A stretch of DNA of 64,000 bases. It comes from Pseudomonas helleri. Lineage in GTDB: Bacteria; Pseudomonadota; Gammaproteobacteria; Pseudomonadales; Pseudomonadaceae. Shown here in pieces: positions 7,730 to 17,261 of the stretch; the first letter of the stretch is position 1, and every line of letters begins with the position of its first letter. The DNA lies in NCBI RefSeq assembly GCF_001043025.1, contig NZ_JYLD01000008.1:62001-126000 (forward strand). The letters run 5' to 3'. The position numbers and the translations under genes were made by a program. Under the pieces are notes generated by a model. It worked only from the letters and a program-made list of their open reading frames with translations. It searched no databases and was not told where the DNA came from.

Positions 7730-9162
7730 CAGGCCTGGCCTCCGAATACATCTATTTGACTGAACACACAGGCCGGAGAAGCGTGGCCCACGGTGACAAC
7801 CTGATTGGGTTCGCCTTTGCCGCAATTGGGGGTGCCCATGATCTGGTGGGTCGAGGCGTCGCCCACGGCGCTCAAGTTGCGCCAGAACTGCGATGAAATG
7901 CCCCGATAATTCGGGTTTTTAACCACGGCCCCCAGCTCGCCATTTTCGATCAACTGGCCCCATTCGCAGCCGAACTGGAACTTGTTGCGCGCATCATCGA
8001 TCGACCACGAACGGTTGCTGGCCATCAGGATGCCGTGCTCAATGCCGCCAATCAGTTGCTCCATCGACTGGTCGCCGGGTTCGATATTGAGGTTGGCCAT
8101 GCGGTCAATCGGTGCCCGGTTCCAGTTGCAGGCGCGGCTGTTGGCGACGCCCGGCAAGTCACTGCGGGCCTGGGACAGTGCGCCGCCCATGGGCCGCTGC
8201 AAAATCCCCTGGCTGATTAGTAAGTGTTTTTCGGCCGGCAGGCCTTCGTCGTCGTGGCTGTAGCTCACCAGTTCGCCGGGCACGCCGGGGTCGAAGCTGA
8301 CATTCAGCAGGTCAGAGCCATAACGGTAATGGCCAAACATGTCGGGGGTGACAAAGCTGGTGCCGGCGTAGTTGCGCTCATCACCGAGGATGCGGTCCAG
8401 CTCCAGCGGGTGGCCGATGGATTCATGGATCTGCAGGATCATTTGATCCGGCATCAGCAGCACGTCCCGCGGGCCTTGCGGGGTGTTCGGGGCCAGCAGC
8501 AGTTGCAGGGCCTCGTCGGCGACGCGACGGGCTTGCTCGCTCAGTGCCGATTGAGTGACCACATTGGCGCCGCCTTGTTGGGCAAGGCTGTAGGTGCGGC
8601 GCTGGCTTTGCTGGCCGTCAAAAGCATTGACGCCCACCTCGGGGTACAGCTGCTGCTGGCTGCGCAGAATGTCATTGCCCTGGTTATCCAGATACAGCTG
8701 TTGTTCTTGCACCACACGCAAACGAGCGGACCAGTGCACCAGTCGCGGGTCACCGGGGACGCTCTGCGAGGTTTCCATTAACAGGGCCAGCCAGTCGGCG
8801 GTGCCCGGCAACGGCAGGTCCAGATCGGGTGAGCGGTAATGCGCCTGTACATCCCGTGTTTGCGGGGCAGGGTAGTGCAGTAAACCCCGGCCCCGCAGTG
8901 ATTGGGCCGTATGTTGGGCGCGCTCAAGTGCCTGTTGCAATCCCGACAGACTGATATCGCTGGTGGCTGCAAAGGCCTGTTGGCCGTCAATGTGGACGCA
9001 GACCATAACCCCGCAACTATGGCGCAGTGAAGGAGGTTCAATAACATTGCGCGATACGCCCAATGTTTGCGCTTGTTGTTCAACCAGGCGCAATGAAATA
9101 AAACCGGGTATATCGGCACATGTTTGCATGAATCGTCTGAGTGACGATTGTGCGTGACTCAT
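7729..9162 (-). CDS. TldD-family zinc metallopeptidase subunit
   Basis: This 477-residue TldD-type protein carries the catalytic zinc motif HESIGH at residues 246-251. The glycine-rich C-terminal half is typical of the family (SQFWRNLSAVGD, GTPNCGKGEPNQVVTVGHASP). It should form a barrel heterodimer with the downstream TldE-like protein and cleave unstructured peptides in the cytoplasm. It is translationally coupled to that gene and follows the ABC exporter gene by 96 nt, probably in one transcript. Its position next to a peptide importer suggests that it processes the imported or an endogenous peptide. That is inference from context. Confidence 0.9.
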   Translation of the reverse strand: MSHAQSSLRRFMQTCADIPGFISLRLVEQQAQTLGVSRNVIEPPSLRHSCGVMVCVHIDGQQAFAATSDISLSGLQQALERAQHTAQSLRGRGLLHYPAPQTRDVQAHYRSPDLDLPLPGTADWLALLMETSQSVPGDPRLVHWSARLRVVQEQQLYLDNQGNDILRSQQQLYPEVGVNAFDGQQSQRRTYSLAQQGGANVVTQSALSEQARRVADEALQLLLAPNTPQGPRDVLLMPDQMILQIHESIGHPLELDRILGDERNYAGTSFVTPDMFGHYRYGSDLLNVSFDPGVPGELVSYSHDDEGLPAEKHLLISQGILQRPMGGALSQARSDLPGVANSRACNWNRAPIDRMANLNIEPGDQSMEQLIGGIEHGILMASNRSWSIDDARNKFQFGCEWGQLIENGELGAVVKNPNYRGISSQFWRNLSAVGDASTHQIMGTPNCGKGEPNQVVTVGHASPACVFSQIDVFGGQA

Positions 9163-9258
9163 GATGAGTGTCCTTTCAAGTGCAAAGCACCGCGTGTTAA
9201 TGGCGAGGGCTTTGGGTTAATAAGTTAATAAAAGGCGGCATTAAAAGTGCCGTGGTAG

Positions 9259-11073
9259 TTACGTGACCAATAATTCATCTACGCGGGCATCTTTTTCACT
9301 TAACAAACCGTCGGACTGGTGTTGCCACAGTCGGTAATAGAGGCCTTTAAGTTCCAGTAAGTGTTGATGACTGCCGTCTTCAACAATCAAGCCTTTATCC
9401 AGCACCACAATCCGATCCAGATGCGCAATGGTCGACAGCCGGTGCGCAACAACCAACACGGTTTTGTCCGCCATGATGTCGTCCAGGCTGCTTTGAATCA
9501 GGCTTTCGGTTTCGGAGTCGAGGCTGGCGGTGGCTTCGTCGAGTACCAGAATCGGCGCGTTCTTGAGCAAGGCGCGGGCAATGGCGATGCGCTGGCGCTG
9601 ACCGCCCGACAACTTGACCCCGCGCTCACCGATCAAGGCGTCATAGCCGTCTTGCATGTGCAGGATGAAGTCATGGGCGTGGGCACGTTTGGCCGCCAGC
9701 ACAATGGCCGATTCGTCGGCATCAACGTCGCCATAACCGATGTTTTCCCGCAGGGAGCGATGAAACAGGCCCGGCTCTTGCGGGATCAAGCCGATGTGGC
9801 TGTGCAGCGATTGCTGGGTCATGCCCTGAATATCAACGCCGTCGATTTCGACCTGACCTTTTTGCGGGTCGTAGGCGCGCAGCAACAGGTTGAGCAACGT
9901 CGATTTGCCCGAGCCTGAAAGTCCGACAATCCCGACGCGCTGACCGGCTGCAATGTTCAGCTTGAAGTGTTTGAAGATCGGCTTGTCCGGGCTGTAGCCG
10001 AAGTTCACGTCACGAAAGCGGATAGCGCCTTTTTCGATGCGTGCGGGCAGGGCATCGGTGCTGTCCGGCATTTCGTGGGGCTTGAGCAGGGTGTCGATGC
10101 TGTTCTGGATGTTGCCGATCGATTCGAAAAACTGCATGAACTGCATGCTCAAATAACTGCACTGGGCCACGATCATCAAACCCAGAGTGGCCACCATCAC
10201 CAATTGGCCGACGTCGATCTTGCCCAGGTGCCAGAGGTACAGCGCGACGGCTACCAGGCCGACGCGCAACACAATCGACAGGCTGTCTTGCAGCAGGCGG
10301 ATTTTCTCCTGGTAGAAAAACGAGCGCTGCGCGGCCTGTTTTTCTTGGGTCTGGTAGCGGTTCAGGTAGTCAAGTTCAAAGTCCTGGCGGGCAAACAGGC
10401 GGATGCTGGCCAGGTTGCTGACCGCGTCGACAATTTTGCCGGTGGTCACGCTGCGCGCTTTGGCATGATCTGCTGCCAGTACTTGCGCTTTGCGTGACAG
10501 CACAAACGCCAGCAATGTGTAGGCCAGCACCCACACCAGCAGGCCCAGACCCAGCCAGGGCGAGGCCAGTGTCAGCAATACCAGGCTGGTGATCAGCACC
10601 ACCAGAATCGGCAGCATGTCGACGATCAGGTTCCAGGTGATCTCTAGCAGGCCAATGCTGCCTTCGCCGATGCGATGGGCCAGGCTGCCGGCAAAATGTT
10701 CACCGAAATAGCGGGCCGAATGGCGCTGCAAATAGGCGAACAGGTCACGCACGATGCGTATTTTTTGCTGCGGCCGGACCATGATCATGCACAACGTGGC
10801 GCCTCGGGCGCAGAGCATTTGCGCCACGGCCAGGCCAAACAGCAGGCCCAGCGCGGGCAAGCTGGCCTGCCACAGGTCGGCGTGGTCCCACAGGCCGTCA
10901 CTCACAGCGCCGGTGATGCGGCCGATGGCATAGGGCATGAGGGTGGCGGTCATTGCAGCGCCGATTTGCAGCGCCGCGATTGCCCAGTACCAGCGCGGGT
11001 ACAGGCGCACGTAATGCCACACATAGGCCCAAGGCCGTTTGGGAGGAACGGTAATAGCGTCAAATTCAGACAT
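9259..11073 (-). CDS. ABC exporter half-transporter (membrane-ATPase fusion), copy 1
   Basis: This 604-residue protein has an N-terminal six-helix exporter domain (about residues 25-330) and a C-terminal ATPase. The ATPase has Walker A GLSGSGKST at 384-392, signature LSGGQRQR from 488, Walker B ILVLDEATAS at 508 and the switch histidine in AHRLST near 544. It should dimerise in the inner membrane. Close exporter relatives move lipids, drugs or peptides, including immunity pumps for microcins. No N-terminal C39 peptidase is present. It is very similar to copy 2 (20498-22309) and lies upstream of tldD/tldE. Its start has AAAAAAGG upstream, and a candidate 28-codon ORF precedes it. Confidence 0.92.
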   Translation of the reverse strand: MSEFDAITVPPKRPWAYVWHYVRLYPRWYWAIAALQIGAAMTATLMPYAIGRITGAVSDGLWDHADLWQASLPALGLLFGLAVAQMLCARGATLCMIMVRPQQKIRIVRDLFAYLQRHSARYFGEHFAGSLAHRIGEGSIGLLEITWNLIVDMLPILVVLITSLVLLTLASPWLGLGLLVWVLAYTLLAFVLSRKAQVLAADHAKARSVTTGKIVDAVSNLASIRLFARQDFELDYLNRYQTQEKQAAQRSFFYQEKIRLLQDSLSIVLRVGLVAVALYLWHLGKIDVGQLVMVATLGLMIVAQCSYLSMQFMQFFESIGNIQNSIDTLLKPHEMPDSTDALPARIEKGAIRFRDVNFGYSPDKPIFKHFKLNIAAGQRVGIVGLSGSGKSTLLNLLLRAYDPQKGQVEIDGVDIQGMTQQSLHSHIGLIPQEPGLFHRSLRENIGYGDVDADESAIVLAAKRAHAHDFILHMQDGYDALIGERGVKLSGGQRQRIAIARALLKNAPILVLDEATASLDSETESLIQSSLDDIMADKTVLVVAHRLSTIAHLDRIVVLDKGLIVEDGSHQHLLELKGLYYRLWQHQSDGLLSEKDARVDELLVT

Positions 11074-11183
11074 GTCTGACCTTTTTTCAAAGCAAAGCGG
11101 TCCGCGTTGGCTGCTCGCGAAGAGACGGCCAATGAGGGGGCGTGCAGGTGAAAAGCGTCTATCGGGTGATAGCGCAGCTCAGG

Positions 11184-11270
11184 CTATGTATCGATGCCGG
11201 GCGGGGTACACGAAGCGAACGCGCAGGCGTAAAGGCGGGGGAGTATTTGCAGCGAGTGCACATCAGACAT
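11184..11270 (-). CDS. Candidate 28-residue peptide upstream of exporter copy 1
   Basis: The frame encodes MSDVHSLQILPRLYACAF followed by ASCTPPGIDT and has AAAAGGAA about 8 nt before its ATG. It carries two cysteines and sits 110 nt in front of an ABC exporter that leads into a TldD/TldE pair. That is the position a small exported or processed peptide could occupy. No equivalent frame is seen in front of exporter copy 2. It has no recognised family and could be a chance frame. Confidence 0.3.
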   Translation of the reverse strand: MSDVHSLQILPRLYACAFASCTPPGIDT

Positions 11271-11474
11271 CGTTGTTATTCCTTTTGTACAGCTGATCAA
11301 TGGCATGACTTTTGGTCTGCCGTTGCACTGAATGTGGACAGTTTTTACGTCCGCGGTCGCAATTGGTGCGGGTTACGCACCCCGGAAGCTGTGTTTTCAA
11401 CCGGTGAATTGCTAACGCCCAATGACAAGGAAAATCTGTGCCAGTTTTGGTAAAACTTTGTAAAAAATTAAAGT
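11271..11474. other. Gap between yejF end and the candidate peptide: no further gene seen
   Basis: This stretch should hold the promoter of the exporter-tldD-tldE transcript. I see no convincing -35/-10 pair, no copy of the TTGTCTGACAA operator and no additional ORF with a ribosome site. Confidence 0.5.
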
Positions 11475-11530
11475 GTGCCTCGCGATCTTTTCAACGATCA
11501 AAAGATCGCGAGGCAAGCTCGCTCCTACAG
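11475..11530. repeat. REPIN B
   Basis: Inverted units GCCTCGCGATCTTTT and AAAAGATCGCGAGGC, then AAGCTCGCTCCTACAG, match REPIN A and C. It lies immediately after the yejF stop codon. Confidence 0.85.
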
Positions 11531-11536
11531 ATTGGG

Positions 11537-13117
11537 TCAGGGGGTTACGCTGCTCGCTTGTAACAGCTCGCGGGTGTACGGGTGTTGCGGGTTGCCGAAC
11601 AGGCTTTGTGCGTTGCCTTGCTCCACCACTTTGCCGTCCTTGATCACGATCATGTCGTGGGCCAGTGCATGCACCACCGCCAGGTCGTGGCTGATAAACA
11701 GGTAGGTCAGGCCGTGTTTGGCCTGTAAGTCACGCAGCAAGTCCACCACTTGTTTTTGCACGGTGCGGTCCAGCGCCGAGGTCGGTTCGTCGAGCAGGAT
11801 CAACTCCGGTTCCATGATCAACGCCCGGGCGATGGAGATGCGCTGGCGTTGACCGCCCGAGAATTCATGTGGGTAGCGGTGGCGGCTCTCAGGGTCGAGC
11901 CCCACCTCTTGCAGTACACGGATCACCGCGGCTTCACGTTCCTGCACGGTGCCGATGTTGTGGGCCAGCAACCCCTCGCTGATGATCTGCTGCACCGACA
12001 TGCGCGGGCTCAGGCTGCCAAACGGGTCTTGAAATACCACCTGCATGTGGCGCCTTAACGGCCGCAGTTGGTCTTGGTTGAGGGCACCGAGTTGCTGGCC
12101 GTCGAGTCGGATAGACCCTTGCGATTCCACCAGCCGCAGCACCGCCTGGCCGAGGGTGGATTTGCCCGAGCCCGATTCACCGACAATGCCCAGGGTGCGG
12201 CCTTTTTTCAGCTCAAAACTGACCCCGTCCACGGCCTTGACGTAATGCCGCTCTCGGCTGAACAACGACTTGGGCAAAGGGAACCAGACCTTGAGGTCGT
12301 CGACCTGGAGCAGGTTGCCTGGATCGTCAGCAGGCACCGGGCTGCCGCTGGGCTCGGCCTCGATCAGCATGCGGCTGTAAGGGTGTTGCGGGGCTTTGAA
12401 CAGCTCCTCGCAGGTGGCTTGCTCGACAATTTCACCGCCGCGCATCACGCACACGCGCTGGGCGATTTTGCGCACCAGGTTGAGGTCGTGGCTGATAAGC
12501 AGCAACGACATGCCTAGACGCTGTTGCAGGTCGATCAGCAGCTCGAGGATTTTTTGCTGCACGGTGACGTCCAGCGCCGTGGTCGGTTCGTCAGCGATCA
12601 GCAACTCTGGCTCATTGGCCAGCGCCATGGCGATCATCACCCGCTGGCGTTGGCCGCCAGACAACTGATGGGGGTAGGCATTGAGGCGATGTTGCGGGTC
12701 GCGAATCCCAACCAGCTCCAGCAGTTCAAGGGTTCTGGCCCGTGCTTCGCGTTTTTTCAGGCCCTTGTGGGTGATCAATACTTCGCTGACTTGCTTTTCG
12801 ACGGTATGCAGCGGGTTGAGCGAGGTCATCGGCTCCTGGAAAATCATCGCGATGCGGTTGCCGCGCAAACTGCGCAGTTGCGCAGGGCTGGCGCTCACTA
12901 GGTCGATGCCGTTGTAGCGGATGCTGCCTTGGGTTTCGACGTTTTTACCCGGCAACAGGCGCAGGATCGAGTGCGCCGTCACCGACTTGCCCGAACCCGA
13001 CTCGCCCACCAGTGCCAGGCATTCGCCACGGCGGATATCCAGGTTGACCCCGTGCACCACTTCACGCCCGGCAAAGCCGACGCGCAGGTCACGTATTTCG
13101 ATCAGTGTGTCGCTCAT
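11537..13117 (-). CDS. yejF: YejF-type peptide ABC transporter, double ATPase
   Basis: This 526-residue protein has two ABC ATPase domains in tandem. Each has a Walker A GESGSGKS, a signature ([12 protein letters not shown] and [12 protein letters not shown]) and a Walker B ([12 protein letters not shown] and [12 protein letters not shown]). The fused layout is that of E. coli YejF and P. aeruginosa NppD, which power import of oligopeptides and peptide antibiotics such as microcin C or peptidyl nucleosides. The start [10 protein letters not shown] was chosen for the AAGGAG 6 nt upstream. The yejE stop lies 1 nt before this ATG. It is the last gene of yejA-yejB-yejE-yejF, followed by REPIN B. 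Confidence 0.93.
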   Translation of the reverse strand: MSDTLIEIRDLRVGFAGREVVHGVNLDIRRGECLALVGESGSGKSVTAHSILRLLPGKNVETQGSIRYNGIDLVSASPAQLRSLRGNRIAMIFQEPMTSLNPLHTVEKQVSEVLITHKGLKKREARARTLELLELVGIRDPQHRLNAYPHQLSGGQRQRVMIAMALANEPELLIADEPTTALDVTVQQKILELLIDLQQRLGMSLLLISHDLNLVRKIAQRVCVMRGGEIVEQATCEELFKAPQHPYSRMLIEAEPSGSPVPADDPGNLLQVDDLKVWFPLPKSLFSRERHYVKAVDGVSFELKKGRTLGIVGESGSGKSTLGQAVLRLVESQGSIRLDGQQLGALNQDQLRPLRRHMQVVFQDPFGSLSPRMSVQQIISEGLLAHNIGTVQEREAAVIRVLQEVGLDPESRHRYPHEFSGGQRQRISIARALIMEPELILLDEPTSALDRTVQKQVVDLLRDLQAKHGLTYLFISHDLAVVHALAHDMIVIKDGKVVEQGNAQSLFGNPQHPYTRELLQASSVTP

Positions 13118-13118
13118 C

Positions 13119-14141
13119 TCAACTCCTTGGATCAAACGCGTCACGGCAGGCTTCGCCGATAAACACCAGTAGCGACAAAATCAGTGCCAGCACACAAAAC
13201 GCGGTCAGGCCCAGCCATGGGGCTTGCAGGTTGCGTTTGGCCTGGCCGATCAGTTCACCCAGCGAGGCGGTGCCGGGCGGCATGCCGAAGCCGAGAAAGT
13301 CCAGGGCGGTGAGGGTGGCAATTGCGCCGGTCAAAATGAACGGGATGTAGGTCAGGGTCGAAGTCATGGCGTTAGGCAGAATGTGCCGGCGCATCAGCGC
13401 ACCATTGGTCAAGCCCAAGGCCCGTGCGGCTTTGACGTATTCCAGATTGCGCCCGCGCAAAAATTCGGCGCGCACCACGTCCACCAGGGCCAGCCAACTG
13501 AACAGCGCCATGATGCCCAGCAACCACCAAAAGCTCGGGGCGATAAAACCCGAGAGGATGATCAGCAGGTACAGCACCGGCAGCCCGGCCCAGACTTCTT
13601 GCAGGCGTTGGCCGATCAGGTCCACCAGGCCGCCGTAAAAGCCCTGCAAGGCGCCCGCCGTGATGCCTACCAGCGCACTGATGGCGGTGAGGATCAAGGC
13701 AAACAGGATCGAAATCCGCGCGCCAAAGATCACCCGCGCCAGCACGTCACGGGCCTGCTCATCGGTGCCCAGCCAGTTACTGCTGCTGGGTGGGCTTGGG
13801 GAGGGCACCTTGAGGTCGTAGTTGACCGTGTCGGAACTGAACGGGATGGGCGCAAAGAGCATCCAGCCGCCTTGCCCGGTGATGAGTGTCTGCACGTATT
13901 CGCTGCGGTAATCCGGCTCGAAAGGCAGTTCGCCGCCGAAGTCGGTTTCAAGGTGGCTGGAGACAATCGGGAAATACCACTGGTCTTTGAAGTGAATGGC
14001 CAAGGGTTTGTCGTTGGCGATCAATTCGCCGCACAGGCAGACCACAAACAGGCCGATAAACAGCCACAGCGACCACCAGCCCCGGCGGTTGGCCTTGAAA
14101 TGGGCGAAGCGCCGACGGCTCAGGGGAGAGAGGGTAAACAT
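13119..14141 (-). CDS. yejE: YejE-type peptide ABC transporter permease
   Basis: This 340-residue inner-membrane permease (BPD_transp_1, OppC type) has an N-terminal helix (WWSLWLFIGLFVVCLCGELIA) and a large periplasmic insert. The insert contains SSNWLGTDEQARDVLARVIFGARIS, the OppC hallmark. Further helices follow, with the ATPase-contact loop EYVKAARALGLTNGALMRRH. The start [12 protein letters not shown] overlaps the yejB stop (TGATG). With YejB it forms the channel for peptides delivered by the binding protein, driven by YejF. Confidence 0.93.
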   Translation of the reverse strand: MFTLSPLSRRRFAHFKANRRGWWSLWLFIGLFVVCLCGELIANDKPLAIHFKDQWYFPIVSSHLETDFGGELPFEPDYRSEYVQTLITGQGGWMLFAPIPFSSDTVNYDLKVPSPSPPSSSNWLGTDEQARDVLARVIFGARISILFALILTAISALVGITAGALQGFYGGLVDLIGQRLQEVWAGLPVLYLLIILSGFIAPSFWWLLGIMALFSWLALVDVVRAEFLRGRNLEYVKAARALGLTNGALMRRHILPNAMTSTLTYIPFILTGAIATLTALDFLGFGMPPGTASLGELIGQAKRNLQAPWLGLTAFCVLALILSLLVFIGEACRDAFDPRS

Positions 14142-15211
14142 CAGGCATTCCTCGCCGAGAAGTCGATACGGGGGTCGAGCAGGGTGTAGCAAATGTCGCC
14201 GATCAACTTGATCAACAGCCCGAACAGGGTGAACAGAAACAGGGTGCCAAATACCACCGGGTAATCGCGGGATATCGCCGCCTCGTAGCTCATGCGGCCG
14301 ATGCCATCGAGGTTGAAAATGGTTTCGATCAGCAACGAACCGGCAAAGAACACTTCGATCAGCGCCTGCGGCACGCCGGCCACCACCAGCAACATGGCGT
14401 TGCGTAACACATGGCCGTAGAGCACGCGTTTTTCGGTCAGGCCTTTGGCCCGCGCAGTGACCACGTACTGGCGGCTGATTTCATTCAAGAAGCTGTTTTT
14501 GGTGAGGATGGTCAGAGTCGCAAAGCCGCCGATCACCAGCGCGCTCACCGGCAGCACCATGTGCCACAGGTAGTCGGCGATCTTGCCGAAAAAGCTCAGG
14601 CTGTCGAAGTCGTCCGAGACCATGCCCTGGATCGGAAACCAGCTCACATAACTGCCGCCCGCGAACACCACGATCAGCAAAATGGCAAACAGAAACGCGG
14701 GCATGGCGTAGCCAATGATGATCGCGGTGCTGGTCCACACATCAAATTTGCTGCCGTTGTGGATGGCCTTGCGAATGCCCAGCGGGATCGAGATCAGGTA
14801 GGTGATGAGGGTGGCCCACACGCCTAGCGAGATCGACACCGGGAGTTTCTGCAAGATCAGGTCAGTGACCTTGGCCCCACGGAAAAAGCTGTTGCCGAAG
14901 TCCAGTTGCGCGTAGTTCTTGAGCATCAGCCACAAGCGTTCGTGCATCGGTTTGTCGAAGCCGTAATGTTTGGTGATTTCTTCAATCAGTGCCGGGTCCA
15001 GGCCCCGGCTGCTGCGGCTGGCACCGGAACCCCCGGCGGCAATTTCACCGCCGCCACCGCCCACTCCGGCACCGCTGAAGCCCTGCAAACGTGCAATGGC
15101 CTGTTCAACCGGGCCGCCGGGTGCGGCCTGAACAATCAGAAAATTCACCACCAGAATGCACAGCAAGGTGGGGATGATGAGCAACAAACGTCGACTGATG
15201 TAATGCAGCAT
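14141..15211 (-). CDS. yejB: YejB-type peptide ABC transporter permease
   Basis: This 356-residue OppB-type permease begins with [20 protein letters not shown] and has the family motif [11 protein letters not shown]. It carries a Gly/Ser-rich insert near residues 45-70 and the ATPase-contact loop with [21 protein letters not shown]. About six membrane segments are visible. Its ATG is 1 nt after the stop of the binding-protein gene and its stop overlaps yejE, so the operon is tightly coupled. P. aeruginosa NppB and E. coli YejB are the nearest named relatives by architecture. Confidence 0.93.
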   Translation of the reverse strand: MLHYISRRLLLIIPTLLCILVVNFLIVQAAPGGPVEQAIARLQGFSGAGVGGGGGEIAAGGSGASRSSRGLDPALIEEITKHYGFDKPMHERLWLMLKNYAQLDFGNSFFRGAKVTDLILQKLPVSISLGVWATLITYLISIPLGIRKAIHNGSKFDVWTSTAIIIGYAMPAFLFAILLIVVFAGGSYVSWFPIQGMVSDDFDSLSFFGKIADYLWHMVLPVSALVIGGFATLTILTKNSFLNEISRQYVVTARAKGLTEKRVLYGHVLRNAMLLVVAGVPQALIEVFFAGSLLIETIFNLDGIGRMSYEAAISRDYPVVFGTLFLFTLFGLLIKLIGDICYTLLDPRIDFSARNA

Positions 15212-15212
15212 C

Positions 15213-17066
15213 TCAATGCTCCTTCAGCTGCGCGTTGGTTTGCGCGGTTTTGCTGACTTCCCACCAGGTGTCCAGGCCTTCATCGAACTTGGGTTCGGTG
15301 GTCGGGCGGCCGAAACGGTTCTGGTACACGGTCGGGGTGCCGATGGAGTAGTAGTTGGGAATCATGTAGTAGCCCCATTGCAGCACGCGATCGAGGGCGC
15401 GGGCGTAATGCACCATCTCCTCGCGGCTGTTGGCTTGCACCAGCCCGTCGAGCAGGGTGTCGACCGCCGGGTCGCGCAGCACAAATGAGTTGGACGAGCC
15501 GACCTGGGTGGCGCTGCCTGAGCCGAACATGTCGTACATCTCGCGGCCCGGCGAGACGATGGGCTGGCCGCTGCGCGGGAACGCCACCACGATCATGTCG
15601 TAGTCGCGCGCATTGAGGCGGTTGATGTACTGCGCGGAGTCGACCTTGCGAATCTCCATGGTGATACCGATCTGCGCCAGGGTGCGCTTGTACGGCATGA
15701 CCATGCGGTCAAAACCGCCCTGACCATCGAGGAAGGTGAACGTGAACGGTTCCCCTTGGGCATTCACCAGTTGGTTGTTCTTTGGCGTCCAGCCTGCCTC
15801 TTTGAGCAGCGCCAGGGCTTGCAGCTGTTTGTCGCGGATGTAGCCGCTGCCATCGGTTTTCGGCGCCTGATAGACCTGGGTGAACACCTCATCGGGGATC
15901 TTGCCGCGCAGCGGTTCAAGAATTTGTAGCTCGCGGGCGTCGGGCAGGGCGGTGGCGGCCATGTCGCTTTTCGGGAAGTAGCTCTGCAGACGCACATAGA
16001 AGTTGCGCATCATTTGTTTGTTGGTCCACTCAAAGTCCCACAACAGGCTCAACGCCTGGCGCACCCGGCGATCCTGGAACGCCGGGTTTTGCAGATTGAA
16101 GGCAAAGCCCTGGGGCGCGCCCGGTTTGTCCTTGGCAAACACGCCGCGTTGCAGGCGCCCGTCGGTCAGGGCCGGGCTGTCGTAGCCGATGCTGAAGCCG
16201 GTGGCCGAGAATTCGCGGTTGTAATCAAACGCACCGGCCTTGAGCAGTTGCCGGGCGATGTCGGTGTCACTGTAGAAATTCACCGTCAGGCGGTCGAAGT
16301 TGTACAAGCCCTTGCTCACGGGCAAATCCTTGGCCCACCAATCGGGGTTGCGCTGAAAACTGATGCTGCGGCCCGGGTCAACGTTGGACACGGTGTACGG
16401 GCCGCTGCCCAGGGGCGGTTCGAAGCCGCCGCCATTGGCGAAGTCGCGGGTCTTCCACCAGTGCTCGGGGAGAACATGCAGACTGGCCAGGTCCAGCGCC
16501 AGGGTGCGGTTCTGGTTGCTTTTAAAGTCGAAGCGAATTTGCCTCGGGCCTTCGATGACCACGTCTTTGACCTCGCCGTAGAGCATGCGATAGCTCAGGC
16601 TGCCTTGGGTCATGAGGGTGTTGTAGGTAAAGGCGACGTCTTGCGCGGTGATGGGTGTGCCGTCGCTAAAACGAGCTTTAGGGTTGAGGTAAAAACGCAC
16701 CCAAAGGCCGTCAGGGTCGCGCTCCATCTGTTGCGCTATCAGGCCGTAGACCGTGTAGGGCTCGTCCAGTGAGCGAAAGGCCAGGGGCTCATAGACCCAC
16801 TGATCAACCTGCACGACGCCGGTGCCCTGGTCGACGTAGGGCACGATGTGGTTGAACTGACCGATTTCCATCGCGGCCCGGCTCAGTGAGCCGCCTTTGG
16901 GCGCGTTGGGGTTCACAAATTCAAAATGCTTGAAGTCGGCGGGGTATTTGGCCGCCTCGCCATAGACCGTCATGGCCGGGCCGGGCGCAGCACTGACAGC
17001 CAGGCACACGCACGACAACGCAGGCACCAGCAGCGAGCGGAGCAGGGGCATGAAAAATGAAGACAT
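15213..17066 (-). CDS. yejA: YejA-type periplasmic peptide-binding protein, copy 2
   Basis: This 617-residue SBP_bac_5 protein has a signal peptide ([18 protein letters not shown]). Typical segments include [54 protein letters not shown] and [18 protein letters not shown]. It binds peptides in the periplasm and passes them to YejB/YejE. The start MSSFFMP has AAGGAAA about 9 nt upstream. It is the first gene of the yejABEF unit and is nearly identical to copy 1 at the window start. A terminator-like hairpin and a REPIN separate it from the upstream receptor gene, so its expression level may differ from that of the receptor. Confidence 0.93.
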   Translation of the reverse strand: MSSFFMPLLRSLLVPALSCVCLAVSAAPGPAMTVYGEAAKYPADFKHFEFVNPNAPKGGSLSRAAMEIGQFNHIVPYVDQGTGVVQVDQWVYEPLAFRSLDEPYTVYGLIAQQMERDPDGLWVRFYLNPKARFSDGTPITAQDVAFTYNTLMTQGSLSYRMLYGEVKDVVIEGPRQIRFDFKSNQNRTLALDLASLHVLPEHWWKTRDFANGGGFEPPLGSGPYTVSNVDPGRSISFQRNPDWWAKDLPVSKGLYNFDRLTVNFYSDTDIARQLLKAGAFDYNREFSATGFSIGYDSPALTDGRLQRGVFAKDKPGAPQGFAFNLQNPAFQDRRVRQALSLLWDFEWTNKQMMRNFYVRLQSYFPKSDMAATALPDARELQILEPLRGKIPDEVFTQVYQAPKTDGSGYIRDKQLQALALLKEAGWTPKNNQLVNAQGEPFTFTFLDGQGGFDRMVMPYKRTLAQIGITMEIRKVDSAQYINRLNARDYDMIVVAFPRSGQPIVSPGREMYDMFGSGSATQVGSSNSFVLRDPAVDTLLDGLVQANSREEMVHYARALDRVLQWGYYMIPNYYSIGTPTVYQNRFGRPTTEPKFDEGLDTWWEVSKTAQTNAQLKEH

Positions 17067-17116
17067 GATGGGGTTTCCTTGTGCCGCGTGTGGAGCCATC
17101 TACTGTGTTGAATAAA

Positions 17117-17147
17117 CCCGCAGCCTTGCGCTTGGCAAGGCTGCGGG
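17117..17147 (-). terminator. Intrinsic-terminator-like hairpin between receptor 2 and yejA
   Basis: Perfect 12-bp arms CCCGCAGCCTTG and CAAGGCTGCGGG with a 7-nt loop are followed on the minus strand by TTTATTC. The weak U-tract suggests partial attenuation of read-through from the receptor into yejABEF. Confidence 0.55.
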
Positions 17148-17153
17148 AGTCAC

Positions 17154-17241
17154 TGTGGGAGCGGGCTTGCTCGCGATTCAGGCGATAAGGTCCTGAACCG
17201 GCACCAGGTCGATGCCATCGCGGGCAAGCCCGGCTCCCACA
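17154..17241. repeat. REPIN of a second REP family
   Basis: TGTGGGAGCGGGCTTGCTCGC faces GCGGGCAAGCCCGGCTCCCACA across a 45-nt spacer containing a smaller palindrome. The core differs from REPINs A-C (GCGGGCTTGC rather than GCGAGCTTGCC). The corresponding gap behind receptor 1 carries the other family. Confidence 0.85.
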
Positions 17242-17261
17242 CAATCAACGTCGTGAACGAA

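Noticed and set aside
11066..11079. 14-bp palindrome TCAGACATGTCTGA spanning the start codon of exporter copy 1
   Set aside because: The corresponding start of exporter copy 2 does not keep the symmetry, so it is probably chance.
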